From Centroberyx gerrardi (Eukaryota; Chordata; Actinopteri; Beryciformes; Berycidae), in the NCBI RefSeq assembly GCF_048128805.1, contig NC_135999.1, positions 22,307,659-22,371,658 of the forward strand: a stretch of 64,000 bases of DNA, read 5' to 3'. Shown here in pieces: positions 22,605-35,999 of this stretch. The notes under the pieces are model-generated. The model was not told the origin of the DNA. It searched no databases and worked only from the letters and a program-made list of their open reading frames with translations. Position 1 is the first letter of the stretch, and every line of letters begins with the position of its first letter. The position numbers and the translations under genes are program-made.

Positions 22605-25010
22605 TTGTCCATCCATTTATCCATCCATCTTCTAGCCACTTATTCGGGTCAGAAAATAGACTGTAAAAAACGATGGACGTAGTGAGTGTGACATCACCCA
22701 TAGGTTTATGAAGGGCCGTTTGGAAGCCAAAAGTTGGGGTTTACGAGCACCGCCATGTTGACATTTTTTGGAGCCGGAGCAGCCAGAGTGAAGCCGGGGG
22801 TTTCCCGCAGTGCCACAGCGGCGCCTGCTATTGGTCCGTGATCAGCGACCTGTCGATCACTGGACAGGCGACCTGTCAATCACTCGGAAAACAACCCCAT
22901 TTTATAACCGTTATATCCCGTTAATGACGCAATTATTTTGAAAATCGCCATACGGACACATATTAAAAGAAGTAAAATTAGCTACTGAGACCATAATCTG
23001 TTGTCAAAAAAATGTATTGACTTTATATTTTGAGTGAGAAGTTGAGCTGTCCCATTGACATGAATGGAGTTGGGCGGGATTTGGAGTCTTTTTGGAGCCG
23101 GCCTCTAGCGGACGTTAGAGGAATTGCAGCTTTCAGCCACTTCCTTATTGGCTTCAAAATTCACCTGTGGTTTTGGCCCCTTGGGTCAGGGTCACAGAGG
23201 CACAAGCAGAGCAGCCCAGACATAATTTTCCCCATCAACTTCCACCAACTCCTCCTTGGGGATCCTCAGGCCCTCCCAGGGCAGCTGGGAAATATAGTCC
23301 CTTCAGCGTGTCCTGGGTCTACCCCGGAGTCTCATCCCAGTTAGTCGTGCCCGGTACACCGTTACCTGGTGCCTGAACCACCTCAACTGGCTCCTCTCAA
23401 GGAGCAGCAGCTCCACGCCAAGGTTCTTCTGGATCACTGAGCTCCTTACTCTTTCACAAAGAGTGAGGTCAGACACCCTGATGAGAAACCTAATTTTGGC
23501 CGCTTGTAACTGCAATCTCACTGTCTGTCAGTATCCAGAGCTTGTGGCCATAGGTGAGGGTCACAATGACGATTGACAGGTAAATCGAGAGCTTTGCTTT
23601 GTGGCTCAGCTCTCTCTTCATCACCACGGCTACATTATTGCAGCCAGTGCACCCAACCGGCAGTCAATCTCACAATCCTTCTTACCATCACTTGTGAACA
23701 AGACTCTGACATACCTGCACTCCTTCACATGTGACAGTTGCTCACCACTCATCTAGATGGGACAATCTACCTTTTTCTGGGGGGAAACCATGGCCTCAGA
23801 TTTGGAGTTGCTGATCCTGACGGCATCACATTCAGCTGCAAAACGCTCCAGTGTACATCAGAGATCACGGTCCAATGAAGCCGGAAGGATGACATCATAC
23901 GCGAAAAGCAGAGATGTCACTCTAATGTCCAATGCCCACCTTGAACAAGCTTTATTTAACACCAAGAATGCGAGCATAGCTCTCACTCCGAGCATAAAGG
24001 GATTGAATGGCTTGCAGCAGCAGCGCGGCATCCCATACTCCCACAGCACCTCCAACAGGATACCTTGGGGAACACGATCATAGCCTTTTCCAAATCCACA
24101 AAACACATGTAGACAGGATTAGAAAATTCCCATGACCCTGCAATTATCAGAAACTGGTCCACTGTTCCATGGCCAGGATGGAATCTGCATTGTTCCTCCT
24201 GAATCTTAGGTTCGACAATCACTCCTTTAGTCTCCTTTACTGCACCTTGGCATAGGCTTTGCCAGGGAAGCTGAGTAGTGTGATCCTTCCATAGTTGGAA
24301 CACATCCCCCAGTCCCTCTTTTTGAAAATCACCACCCCTGTCTGCCAATCCAAAGGCACTGTTATCAAATTCCACGTGAGATGGAAGAGACGTGTCAACC
24401 ACAACAGCCCAACAATATCCAGAGCCTTCAGTATTTCAGGAGAAATCTCATCCACCCCTGGCACCATACCACTGAGGAGCTTTCTATTACCTCTGACCTC
24501 TGCCAAGGAGATGGGCTCAGACCCTCCTGAATCTTCATCAATCATCACTGCCTCTTCGTCTCTCGGGTTTAGGAGTTCCTCAAAGTACTCCTTCCACTTT
24601 CCGACAATGCCCCCAGTTGAGGTCAGTGTTTCCCCGCTCCTGCTGAGAACAGCCTGGGCAATGTCCTGCATCCCCCTCTTGCCTTGCCGAATGGGTTTCC
24701 AGCACCTCTTTGAGGCTGCCTGAAAGTCATTCTCCATAGCCTGTCCACACTCCTCCCACACCCGGGTTTTCACTACTGCAGCTGCTACCTTTCTGGCCTG
24801 CCAGTACGTCTCTGCTGAGTCAGGAGTCCCCCGTGCCAACCAGGCCCGGAAGGCCTCCTTCTTCAACTTGACATCCTCCCTCACTGACTCACTCCCACAC
24901 TGACCACCTACTGGCTACACAGCCTCTTCCTCAGCAGATGTTTTGAACAGGGTCCATTCCATGTCTATGTCCCCAAACTCCTCCAGGATACAGGAGAACC
25001 TCGCTCAGGG
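22605..25010 (-). mobile_element. RTE-like LINE, decayed, with a nested repeat
   Basis: On the minus strand, 24884-24237 encodes KEAFRAWLARGTPDSAETYW through GVVIFKKRDWGMCSNYGRIT. The next block (CRFHPGHGTVDQ, VYMCFVDLEKA) is at 24230-24060 and an S-L-L-F-A-Y-D-V active-site block is near 23900. The C-terminal zinc-knuckle-like end and RLRGRPRTR are at 23300-23520. The 3' end has the ATCCATCCATC tail at 22605-22650. Frame breaks and changed catalytic residues show it is inactive. A separate repeat (22651-23184) splits the 3' end. The clade assignment (RTE/Rex3-type) is from memory and uncertain. Confidence 0.75.
22651..23184 (+). repeat. Unnamed dispersed repeat, copy 2, nested in the LINE
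   Basis: This is a homologue of 18365-18815. The 6-mer GGGTCA flanks it at 22645-22650 and 23185-23190, fitting a short target duplication within the LINE 3' end. It includes CGATGGACGTAGTGAGTGTG near its left end. Confidence 0.65.
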
Positions 25011-25689
25011 GTTTAAATTGTATATAATAAATACAGACAGCTAAATATAGGCTCTAAAAATGTTAGCATTTTGTCAATCTAGGACTGAGGAAATACTCTC
25101 TCCTTTCAAAAGTGCCATAATTTGGTAGCTGCCACATTTTAAAGAGAAAGATAGTGGTCATTAAGGTTTCAACACAAAATCCTGTTTCAAAGTAGAGGTT
25201 CAAATCCTGACAAATGAAGCTGACTATGTCAATATACTGTATGCAACCATGGAAAAATCTGTTGCACAGTAAAATTATTTTGGCTTATGTTAATTATCAC
25301 CTGAGGCAATGAGCAGAGACAAATTAGAGGTGGCAGGCATGTCTGAGCTCTTTAGCAAGTTGGAGTAGGTATAGGCAACACCACAACATGATGTATTTTG
25401 ATACTTCAGAGGACATAGGCACCACTGGCACAGTGAATTCAATCAGTTTGAGTTCAGTGTGCAGTGATATTGCAAGAGAAAAATAATACAGTGGGAAGAA
25501 AAAAGAGAGAGTAGACTGACCATCACAAAATATGAGAGTGAGAAAGGTCAGACTCACGGGTCAGACAGATTTATTAAGTTGGTGATAACTATCCTTCCCA
25601 TAGTATTTTAAATAGAATGTAAGATGTGCAAAGCGTCATTTAGTTAGCCAGTGCCGTGTCTGGATCCATGGTATTTCAATGACAGGTCA

Positions 25690-26031
25690 TTTATTTTGAT
25701 CTGTTTTGCTCTGGTCTGTTTTTCTTGTGTTCGTTCCTCTCCTGTCTACCCCTTCCCTCCAATTTGTCTCCTCTGCTGTCGTTTCCTCCACATCCTTCAT
25801 GTTCTCCTTTTGTGTCCTGCCCTCTCTTCTCCACCAAACCTCTCTCCTCACCTCTCCTCTCTTCATTTTCTTCTCTTCTCTCTTCTTCTTTTATGTCATT
25901 GTCTCTCAACCCCATTGCAGTTTTCCCTCCTACTCCCTTTTCCTTTCTAACAACATCTCATTTTAAATGAGGCCCTGACAGATGATGTCAGAATCCAAGA
26001 GACGTGTGTATGTGAGTGTGTGTGTGGGGGT

Positions 26032-26078
<47 letters not shown>

Positions 26079-26095
26079 GCGTGTGTGTGTAGGTG
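25690..26095. repeat. CT-rich tract and (GT)n microsatellite
   Basis: A 280-bp pyrimidine-rich stretch (25690-25965) is followed by about 60 bp of GT repeats (26035-26095). Long apparent reading frames here are simple-sequence artefacts. Confidence 0.9.
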
Positions 26096-26395
26096 TGTGC
26101 GTTTTTTGGGTGGGTTAGCATCTGTGTTGATGGTTGTATATTGGATTCTCTTTGTTCCACCTCATTATAGCAGGATTATTGTAAAGCGAGGGTAGAACTC
26201 AGTAGAAATATCTTTGCAGGAGGAACAGGATCACAGCAGGGTTCATGACGTATTCCCCCTCTTCAGACACATGCACATTAAAAAAATGATCATGCCATGT
26301 AAATAATTCAAGCACAGACATTTCTGGGCCAACTGTTCCAGAAAATATGGTGTGGTGAGTCTGTGGTGTTTGTATGCGTGCATGTATATTTGGTA

Positions 26396-26447
<52 letters not shown>

Positions 26448-27696
26448 TGTGCATGGACTACCCTGCTCGTGTAATGTGATTAGGAACGTCTGTCTCCCAG
26501 TGGGCCATTCTCAAGGCTTTTCAGCAACGACAAACCCTGCCAACAAGGGTGTGTTTGCACGTGTGTGTGCGTGTGTGTCTGCGTACACACTTAAGCCTTC
26601 CAAATGTTCTCTACAGCAAAGAGATCCAAGTACATGACTCAAGCATCACACTTCCTCCGTTGCTATCTTTCTGTCTCCCTCTTTTTCACACTAATTTTCA
26701 TTTTTTTTGCTTCTTTCACCAACAAGCGATGTTTTCCACCCCATATGGCGTCAGTAACTTTTCACCTTTTTCAGTCTTTTTGTTACACACTCGTATTACA
26801 CACATATATTAGCGGTACATGCGCTCACGTGGTCTGTGCTTGGCCATCTCTTCCCACAGAATATCATTCTGTTCTATACTGTTAAGCATGCTCCTGCTTG
26901 GGTATCTATGCATGTGTGTGTTTTCGTGTGCTTTGTGGCATGGGCGCATGCATGTGTATATGTATGCATGTGTGTGATTGGGGCATGTGCATGTTTGTCC
27001 TGGTGTGTGTATGAATTCATCTGAGGATGTGTATGTCTACTGCATAATCATATAATTGAACCTTGCCTCCATGCATGTGTAACACCTACATTAGACCAAC
27101 CACAAGGCTGCTTTGCAGCTACAAATAAGTGACCCACTTCTGTTCTGATTTCTTTGATTTGGAAAATAATTAGATTCCTGCTGGCTGGGCAGAGGGACAA
27201 CAAAGCAAAATAAAAACAAACTGGGACGGATGAAGCCACACAGGGTCTGTGATATTTATTAAGTAAATGACAACAGAATAATAACAAATAATTAAAACAG
27301 CCACAAAGTAGTCAGAAACAGAGCATAGCCAGGAAGATATTAGTCATAATCACTGACCAATAGACACGCAGACACACAGACAAATGGGAAGGTAGAATGG
27401 CACATCTCTAGTTAAGTCAATGAATGAGTGAGAAGAAATCCATGAATCAGAAGAGCTTGCCTGCTCTTGTTGAAGGCCATGCTTTAGAGAGAACAAGGAC
27501 CAGAGAAAGTGTAGAGATGAGAGGGAGTGAGGGGAAGAGCGGAGCAGATGACGTCAGCAGCGCTTTAGAGACAGGATATGTGCGAGAACAAGATTGAAAT
27601 GGAGAGACCTCGTAATAACAAGTGAAAGACATGTTAGATTGCAATGAAAACCGGAAATGTTCATTTATGAAATAATGAAAGAAATGGTTTGCGTGT

Positions 27697-27738
<42 letters not shown>

Positions 27739-28240
27739 CGTGTTTGTGTGTGTGCATAACATGTGAGTGTGGGAGAGGGATGGGGGGCCTGGCAGGTGCT
27801 TTGTGTCACTCATTGTGTGCAAATAGTGTGTTGTCTCCGACGAAGGTGTGAGTGCCTTGACGCATTAACAAAAAACTGCTCAGACCCCACCCTCCTCCCC
27901 ATCTAGGTCTCTCTCTCTCTCTGTCTCATGAATAAATCGAGAGTGGTTAATATTCATCTATTCAACATAGCTTCCACAAACAGATTCATGTCCCTCCTCC
28001 CCCCTCACAGCTCATCCCAGTGACTCCGATTGTGTCTGATTGTTGAGTGACGTGGACACTGTCCAATCAAACCCACACAATTGTTATGTACTCTACGAAG
28101 TGGGTGCGTCATGGAATCTTTTGGCTCACAAGCCTGGAGACCAATGGGGATGTGAAACGTAAGCTGTCTGATGTGTTTGTTTCCTCCTAATATAGGCATG
28201 ACAAGCTGTGATTCCACTGAATAAGTTCCATGCCACCAGT
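26096..28240. other. Intergenic stretch with GT microsatellites
   Basis: The main arrays are 26399-26445 and 27699-27755. Between them is unique-looking DNA without a supportable exon. A purine-rich patch is at 27480-27545. Confidence 0.6.
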
Positions 28241-28245
28241 GTGAT

Positions 28246-28253
28246 CTGTATGT

Positions 28254-28294
<41 letters not shown>

Positions 28295-28345
28295 TGTGTG
28301 AGCGTGTGTATGTGAGTGCATGTGTTAGTGTGCTAGTGAGTGTAT
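28246..28345. repeat. (GT)n microsatellite
   Basis: An imperfect TG/TATG repeat of about 100 bp. Confidence 0.9.
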
Positions 28346-28756
28346 GTGCGCACATCCGTGTTTGTGTGTATGTGTGTGCATGCATGCTTGCAATGTATGC
28401 TTTGTTATCGATGTTAGCTGTTTTCTATGCATGTTTTGTTGTCTGTTTGCACAGAATGAAGGCCATTCTAGCACAGACAGATGGATAAGTGTGTAAAAAA
28501 TTCTTCAAGCCAAGAAAACTATCAGGCTGGTCTGTCATCCTGTTTCATTTATTGTTTCATTTCAAAACTATACATTCAACTACCGAAACAAAAAAAAGAA
28601 AAACAAAATCATACTTGAAATTCACTCACTCATATTCATAGAAAAATATAGATATAGATTCATGCATTCCATATCAAACTAAAATGACAGTGTTTGGTCG
28701 ACAAAGGTCCCATGCTAGCAAAGAACTCAAATGCCTCTGAGAAATTAACTTTACTT

Positions 28757-28960
28757 ACATATCAGTAATCATTTAAAGTCACAATGAAACAGTATTTTGG
28801 GAGCATCTTGCTTCCTTAATTTGATATATAACTTGTTGAAACAGGATATTGGGGCGGGATACAACACGGGGAGGGATCATTCAAATGGAATGGAATTTTT
28901 ACGTACGCCCACTGGTAGAGCATGAGGTCACAACTAAAGATACACTGTACTTCCGGGGGG
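28757..28960 (-). repeat. Dispersed repeat, copy B
   Basis: This is the inverted, diverged partner of 2715-3115. It shares the blocks TGTTGAAACAGGATATTGGG and GGGGAGGGATCATTC. Confidence 0.55.
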
Positions 28961-28969
28961 GGGGGGGGA

Positions 28970-29777
28970 TATTTATTGTATTGTTAAATAGTTGTCTGTT
29001 ATGACTAAGCTAACAAGGTGAAAAAGTATGTTTTCATTTCATTGTGATTTTAAAAAAGGCACAAAGAAAAACCCACAACCTTTCAGAACCTCACAGCTCC
29101 TTCAAGCTGTTCGAATCAAAGCAAACCAAAGTAATGAAATAATTAAATCTACTGCTGGAGAGCAGACAAAGCATTAACGCGATTGCCAGCAACTCTTTAA
29201 CCTTGACGAAAGAAGTTGTGGCCAAAGCGAGTTGTTTTTTAACATTAAAGCTTTGTCTCATTTTCCAAGAGTAGCAATCATTTTGTCAGAATAGTTGGCA
29301 CTTTTATTATTTAATGGTAATTTCATGTGTCTGAACAACTTATTATGAATTGTAAATAAATTGTGTGTTTTTCCCTCCCCGAGTCTGCATTAGTGTATTT
29401 AGACCTTTTTTTTTTTTTTTACAATAATGATCCTGTGATGCTGCTCCACTTCACTGTGTTTTTCACAAATTCATTCTAATAATTATATTCTTGTTCATTT
29501 TTATTCATTCTAATTATGTGCAATTAGCCATTTTGCAAGAGTAGGTATCACTTTTTTCAAATGATGGATTTGTCATTTAGGAATAAAACTCTTCATGTCC
29601 TCAAGCATTGCATGAGGCCAATATCCTGCAATGCATCAATGCAGAATAATAGTAAGTAAGTGTATAGTGCTAGCGCTGCGTTTCCATCTGAAGGCATCCT
29701 GTTCTCTATCTGTCTTAGTTGCATAGTTACATGGTTGAGATAACTGGGTGATTGCCTAGAGGACTTACACAATGGCA

Positions 29778-29817
<40 letters not shown>

Positions 29818-30369
29818 CGCATGCTGTTCCCTCTGGGTGTTTGTTAATATTATACTGAACAATAGCCAAGGCATAGAATGATACACCCACGCAAATATTC
29901 ATTTTGGTAAAACAAATATGTATTTAATCTTTCTTTCAATAACATTTTACTTTACAATAAAAATAAGACAAGTCATTCTGTAAATTTCATAGAGAATTAG
30001 TCTTTCATTCTCAGGCACACACAAAAATGCACACACACATAAAACATCACATTGACAGAGTGAACAAGCACATGGGCAAAATGGCATTGCTGGCGCTTTG
30101 GTCATCTGACAGTGACCTCGCTGTCATGGTCACTGAAGAGCACCGAGGCTCAGTTTGACCTCACCCATACGACTCGCTGACATATCAAACAGCAGGTTAA
30201 CAGCATATTTACCAGAATCTTTCATATTACCAATCATCATAGTCACAAACATTATTTTTTCAACAGAATAACATTGACAAAGTCGCCATGATATTCCGTA
30301 ACTCAAACTGGATAGAGATTGTAAGGACGTTTCTGTTTGAAGCAAGGCTTGATCTCCTGGCTTTGTGAG

Positions 30370-30422
<53 letters not shown>

Positions 30423-32880
30423 GTGCTTGTGGGTGTGTGCGCACCTCACTAATTTTACCTCCTACTCTCTCACTCCTACTGCTAGATCTTGGCCTTGCTC
30501 TCTTCACCTCCATTGCAGCGTTCTCTTATAGAGACCCTCTCCTCTCCTGTTCTCTCTGCCCAGGAGAGATGGAGACAGCTTCAGGAAAAAGGTGTTCAGA
30601 AAGGAAAAAAAAAAAACGAAAAGAAAAAAAGAAAGGTAGGAGAGAGAAGGCATACACGTCATCACGCCTACAGTATCTTGCTTCCTACAAGGCAATGTGG
30701 AAACTTGGATGGAGTGGAAGGGAGGAAGGGAGTGGGGAGAATTGGAAGGAAAAAAAGAGGGGAGGGGCCGAAAGAAAACGGAGAGAGGGAGGGATTATAA
30801 ACCGCTGAAGGAGAATGACAGGATGCCTGTATTTGGTCACCTCTGCCTTCTCCTTTTTTCACACTACTTCCGCTGCCCACCCACTACAATTTTACGTTTC
30901 TCCTCGATCTGATTTTCTGGTCTAGTAATTCTCAGTCTGTCTGTCGGTTTGACATTTTTAGCCCAGTCCTCTGTCAGTTTTAAGATTTTAGGTCGCCGTC
31001 TGTCCATCAATTTGACTGGCTGTCCATCTGTCAGTCGCAATTTGTCTATCACTCTGTCTCTCTCGCTCTCTCTGTCTTTTCTCAGCCATCAGACTCTCAT
31101 TGCTCTCTTAGTGCATTTACAGATCAGCCAATTCCTTTTTGCATGTCAGCCTGTTAGTCAGCCAGACAGTCAGTCAAGCAGGCATCAGCAGTCAACCAGT
31201 CAGCTCAGTGACAAGCTCGCTGACGCATTTGCCTGTTGCGGTGTTGCCAGATTGCCAATCCATTCACCCTCATTTGTCCACGCACAGACAGATGCCCATC
31301 ACAGCCAGAGCCTTTCTGTCCTGTCCTGGCAGTGACATCAAGCCCATTTAGTCAGTCCTTTAGTCCACTTTAGTCACATTTAGTCATGTTTTAGTCACAC
31401 AGAGGCAATCTGTTAAGTTTTAGATTTTTGATGGATGGTTGAAAAGAAAACAAGGCTTTTTAATTGTTTGTTTTTTTAAATCATTTCCCCAGATTGGCTC
31501 TTTGCCTTTTACACTCCTGTGAGGTTCGACATATGTGCATTCTCTAATTATTGCCCCAAAGAAAAGTATGACAATGTTATTCAGAATCGTTTTTTTTATC
31601 AAGATGTTCATCTGTATCTGGTCAAACAATCTTTACACATTATGTCAAACAAAGACATCCAAAGCCAAACTTCTGGCTGCCCGACAGGAAGCATTCTTTC
31701 CCTGCGGCTGCCACGACAACATCATATTTACAGGAACTGGTGGAACGATGGATTTGTAATATAAACAGGTAAACAAACAAATATTAATGAATGGATTTAT
31801 AGCTTTTCTCCTGCAAGTTGCTGCTTCTACGGCCAGCACTGTCCCTCCTAGTCTCGCTCTGCTCTTGCCCTTTCCTGCTTCTCTTGCATTCTTTTCTTAT
31901 TGCTGCTGCGCTGTCCTCGCTCTCTGTCTATCTCTCTCTCTCTCACTGTCTCTCTCACCCCCTCGCTCTCTCTCCGCCTCTCTCTCTACAGTATACCTCT
32001 CTTTCCGTCCCTGCCTCTTTCAGATCTCAACAACATTCCCTCCCATTGCTCTCGTCTCCCTTGTCAGTCATCCTGATGTTTTCTTCATCTCTCCATCTTA
32101 ATTTCCTGTCTCTGAGCTCCTACCTTTATTTTTAACATCTCTGCCCACCCGTTCCCTTTTGGATCTCCCTGCACTTCTTTCTCCTGTGTTCCTCTCTCTC
32201 TGCTTCACAGTATATTTTCCTCTCTTTCTCTCTGATTGCTTGCCTGTCGTAACCTCGCCGTGCATTGTTCTCTGTCCTGTAGAAACACAAGCCCTCACAG
32301 TTTTTCTGGATAGTAGTCGAATGACATGATGATTATGCTGGACCACAGATATTGAAATCAGTTCGAACATTCACACAATACATTCTCAAACCTATTTACA
32401 TGACACTTGAAGTAGTTATAGTATTGTCATTACTGTGCACTGATTATAACAGTGATTGCTGTATTCGTAGCAGCCAGTTAATTAGATGTTGTACTAACAG
32501 CACTAGTTCTAAGTAAGTTGAGGTGACAACATTGTTATCAAATAGCACTGACATTAATGATGGACTCAGCCCTCGTAACCCTGATTACAGGGGATCATGG
32601 GTGACCATGATATGACATCATACAGGTAAGGCGCAGAAAGCCCTACCTGTAGAATAGTGTAGATACATAGCCTTGGCTGAAGAACTCTTAGCAGCCCTGA
32701 AAATGTTAAGCCCTGTAGGTGGTAGATACAGAATCTAACCGTCCCCCTATCTCCCTTGCTGTGCTTTGAGTATTGGTTTAGATAAAGCAGCTCAGCAGAG
32801 CGGGCAAAGGGGGTGTAGAGTGTCTAACAGGGATCCTCGCAGCCTTTAAAACAGGCTGGGAGGGAACGGGTGTAGGACTA
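28970..32880. other. Intergenic stretch downstream of rtn4rl2
   Basis: It contains (GT)n arrays at 29781-29816 and 30373-30440, a purine-rich block at 30600-30800 and a CT-rich block at 31900-32250. Part nearest 32890 is probably the rtn4rl2 3' untranslated region. No exon was supported. Confidence 0.55.
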
Positions 32881-32890
32881 AGAGTCTGAT

Positions 32891-33855
32891 TCAGCCAAAT
32901 AGCAGGTGGAGGTTGAGGAAGAGGGTGAAAACGGAGAGGACCAGGAGCGAGAGGAGAGAGGGAGAGGAGGATGAGGGAGAGGAGGCAGATGGAGGGAGGT
33001 CGAAGTCAGGCGGGCATTCGAGCTCGAAGCAGCGCACAGTGACACCTGAATCTTCGTTGCCGTAGTTTGCCCAGTACTCTTCGGGGTCGAGTTTGGGCAG
33101 CGCCAGCTCTTCCTCACCCAGCTCATACTTGACGACCGATGTGGAGGTGGACGGGCCCTTTCCATACAAACCAGCCTTGACTGTCTCCGAGGATTTCTCA
33201 AAGATGCCCTTGGTGGAGGACTGGGGCTTGTTCTTGGAGAACCACCAGCGGGTCTTGGTGCTGAAGGTGGTGGTGGTGGAGCCAGCGATGGAGCCGGGGT
33301 CGGGCAGGGGGCAGAGAGCGAAGTCCATCTCGCGGAGGAACCGCAGGTCCTGGCCACGGCGGGTGGAAGGGGAGGCACACATCACATCAGAGGAAGAGAC
33401 GCGGGCCTCGCGGAACCATTCCCACAGGGAGCGGGCCTCACAGCCACAGGACCAGGGGTTGCCGTTGAGGCGGAGGAACTGGATGCCCTGGGTGTCCCTC
33501 AGGGTCTGGCTGGGCAGCTCGGCCAAGGAGTTGTTGAAGAGGAAGAGCATGGTCAGCCGGCCGAGGTCGCGGAAGGCGCGGCGGTTGACCTGCCTGATGC
33601 GGTTCTCATGGAGAAGGAGGCGGTCAAGGTTGACCAGGCCACGGAACACGTTCTCTGAGAGGGTGCGGATACGGTTGCCATGCAGGAAGAGCTGGCTCAG
33701 GTTGATGAGGTCAGAAAAGATGTCATCCTGCAGGAAGTGGAGATGGTTCTCCTGAAGAGGGAAATGGTTTAACATTAGAATCACAATACTGGTGGTAAGA
33801 AGAATGGGCACAATGGCTTCTGTCATATTGATAACTGGATATAAGGTCAATGATG

Positions 33856-33899
<44 letters not shown>

Positions 33900-35472
33900 C
33901 TCACTAGCTAAATGAATGGAATGACTGGCTTTCTCCCTTTGTATATTAATGTGTATCAGCGTATCTGCATGCATGTGTGTGTCCCTATCTCTCTGGCGCC
34001 CCTACCTGCAGGTAGAGGAACTGCAGGCTGTAGAGTTTGTGGAAGATGTCATGGGGCAGGGCAGTGAGCTTGCAGCGGTGCATGTGGAGGCTCTGGAGCT
34101 TCTCTAGGCCGCGAAAGGCTCCCCCCTCCAGCCTGTGGAGGCTAGGGTTATCCCCCAGGTCCAACTCCTCCAAGTCCCTCAGCTCACTGAAGGCCCCTGC
34201 CTCGATCCACGTGATGTTGTTGGCAAACAGCCACAGAACCTGGCAGTACAAGAGAACACATCAATGGAATGTGATGATTACTCTTCTATGTGAATATTAC
34301 ACAGCCATAAAATGTGGGAAATGTTAATTAAATTGCTACACTTGCATCAGTAAAGAGCAAGGCATGAAATTTACTTTTCTCTTCTGATTAAAAGATTTCT
34401 GATTAGAAAAATTGTCCCTATCTCCTTCCCTTTAGGCATCCTACATCCATATGCAGACTACTTGCAACCACAAATTCCTACATGAATATACTATATGCTG
34501 TTTTCTCGCTCTTACCTGAGTTCCGAAGCCAAAAGAGCCAACTCTGAGCTCCATGATCCGGTTGTTCTGCAGGAACACGCGCTGCGACTCATAGGGCACT
34601 CCAACCGGGACGGCGGTGAAGTTCTGCGCCTGGCAGCTCACAGTCATTGGCGTCGGGTAGCACACGCACAGGTGCGGGCACGCCGAAGCCGGACTGGGCT
34701 TACCGAGGACCAGCCACACCACCAGCCAGAGGGAGAGACCGCCTGGTAGAGAGAAGAGAAACAGGGAGAGGTGAGACTCAAAGCGGGGAGACCGAGTAGC
34801 CAAAAGGCGCTGTCCATGGTTCATGTTAAAACGGTTATTTTTGGGCTTTGTTGCAGAGAATGCATATAATGTTTTGAAATAGTGACGGGCTATTGTGCAT
34901 CGTTTGCTATGTTTGTTTACTGGGTTTATGCACAAATATTTTGCTAGAATTACATCCGCAAGATCTTGGAACAATAATTATAGCAGGCAGGCTTACAAGC
35001 TTCTGAATAAGGCGAAGTTTGTGCATATGCATTTAATTTCAAAACTTCAAAAGCCTTAATTTGCACCAACTATTACGCACAGCATGATCACAGAATTTGT
35101 CAAACAATCAAAACATGGCAAATCATTTTAGAGCAATTAAAAGTAACCAAAAAGTTCCTGATACTACACTTGACACGCTGCGTGTGCAATTTTACAATTA
35201 GAAATCATATCCAGTTATAGCCTTATAGAACTTCCGAAGCTTAGTCTCATCTCAATTTTGCATCTGTAGGATTTTAACTTCATATCAAAGCATCTCTGAA
35301 AGCTTCTTTTCAATAACTCAGAAGTTGTTGCACAAATTGTGATGAAAGGCTGCATCGTCCTATATGTCTATGTTATCCATGGGTAAACCACAGAGAAGTC
35401 AAAAAGAAACTTACTTTTGCAGTTGCGCATGATGGAGCATCGTCGGCTCCGAGTAGTCGTAGAGGTGTCCAT
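32891..35472 (-). CDS. rtn4rl2: Reticulon-4 receptor-like 2 (Nogo receptor homologue)
   Basis: This is a complete four-exon minus-strand gene of 459 residues. The exons are 35415-35472, 34516-34742, 34006-34239 and 32891-33751 (1380 nt, all GT-AG). A hydrophobic signal (LSLWLVVWLVLG, about residues 22-33) precedes the LRR N-cap CPHLCVCYP. About eight leucine-rich repeats follow, for example LEELDLGDN, LFLHGNRI and LDRLLLHENRI. The C-cap (NPWSCGCEARSLWEWF, then SSSDVMC) is near residues 270-325. A low-complexity stalk contains EEYWANYGNEDSG, matching RTN4RL2 better than RTN4RL1. A hydrophobic C-terminus (LLSLLVLSVFTLFLNLHLLF) after a small-residue region is typical of GPI attachment. Nogo-receptor relatives sit on neuronal surfaces and bind myelin-type ligands that limit axon growth. 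N-linked sites NFT, NIT and NLS are visible. Whether it is the a or b fish duplicate cannot be told. Confidence 0.92.
33859..33898. repeat. (TG)n microsatellite in rtn4rl2 intron 3
   Basis: Twenty TG units lie about 100 bp upstream of the last exon. Confidence 0.95.
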
Positions 35473-35596
35473 CCTGAACCAAAGCCCAAAGCGAGTTAGC
35501 CTGAGAGGGCGAAGTAAAGCCTGCTATCTCCGCTGATGCTCTGGTTCCCGAGTCGGAGCGACTGAGAGAGTGCCGGTTGATGGCTCCCAGTGTCCC

Positions 35597-35603
35597 ATAT
35601 ATA
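35597..35603 (-). promoter_or_regulatory. TATA box of rtn4rl2
   Basis: The minus strand reads GTATATATGGG about 125 nt upstream of the start codon. It implies transcription from around 35570 and an untranslated leader of about 100 nt. Confidence 0.55.
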
Positions 35604-35999
35604 CTGGAGCAATCCGTTGCTGCCTACGGCAGTGGGCAACCGTGGAATCTCCTACGTCACCGATCCGGGGTCAAGACTGAGCGAGGGCGGCAAGAAACGG
35701 AAAGGGGAGGGGCCGCCCGTAGGGGATTCTCTTGGACAGCTTGTATGCGCGTAAAGGCGCGTTGGAGACGTGCGCTCCGACACCGAGAGAGGAGGAGACT
35801 TTTTCGACGCAAATAGGAACAAGAGGAGGGAGGGCTAGAGAATGAACTCAGGGAGGGAGAAACAGAGAAGGGAGGGGGAGCAAACCACGGCACGGTTCCC
35901 GGTAATGATGACTGGGCTTTGTGGAGGAGTGGAGGACGGGTAGGAGAAGAGCGCACAGCTAGTTTCCTGGCTGGCTTTCACAGAGACCGCTATGGTCTG

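Noticed and set aside
30130-30513. 127-residue minus-strand frame with a Thr-His run
   Set aside because: It runs through a (CA)n array, has no recognisable domain and no usable splice context.
33093-33755. 220-residue plus-strand open frame
   Set aside because: It is the exact antisense of the last rtn4rl2 exon, whose GC-rich codons keep the opposite strand open.
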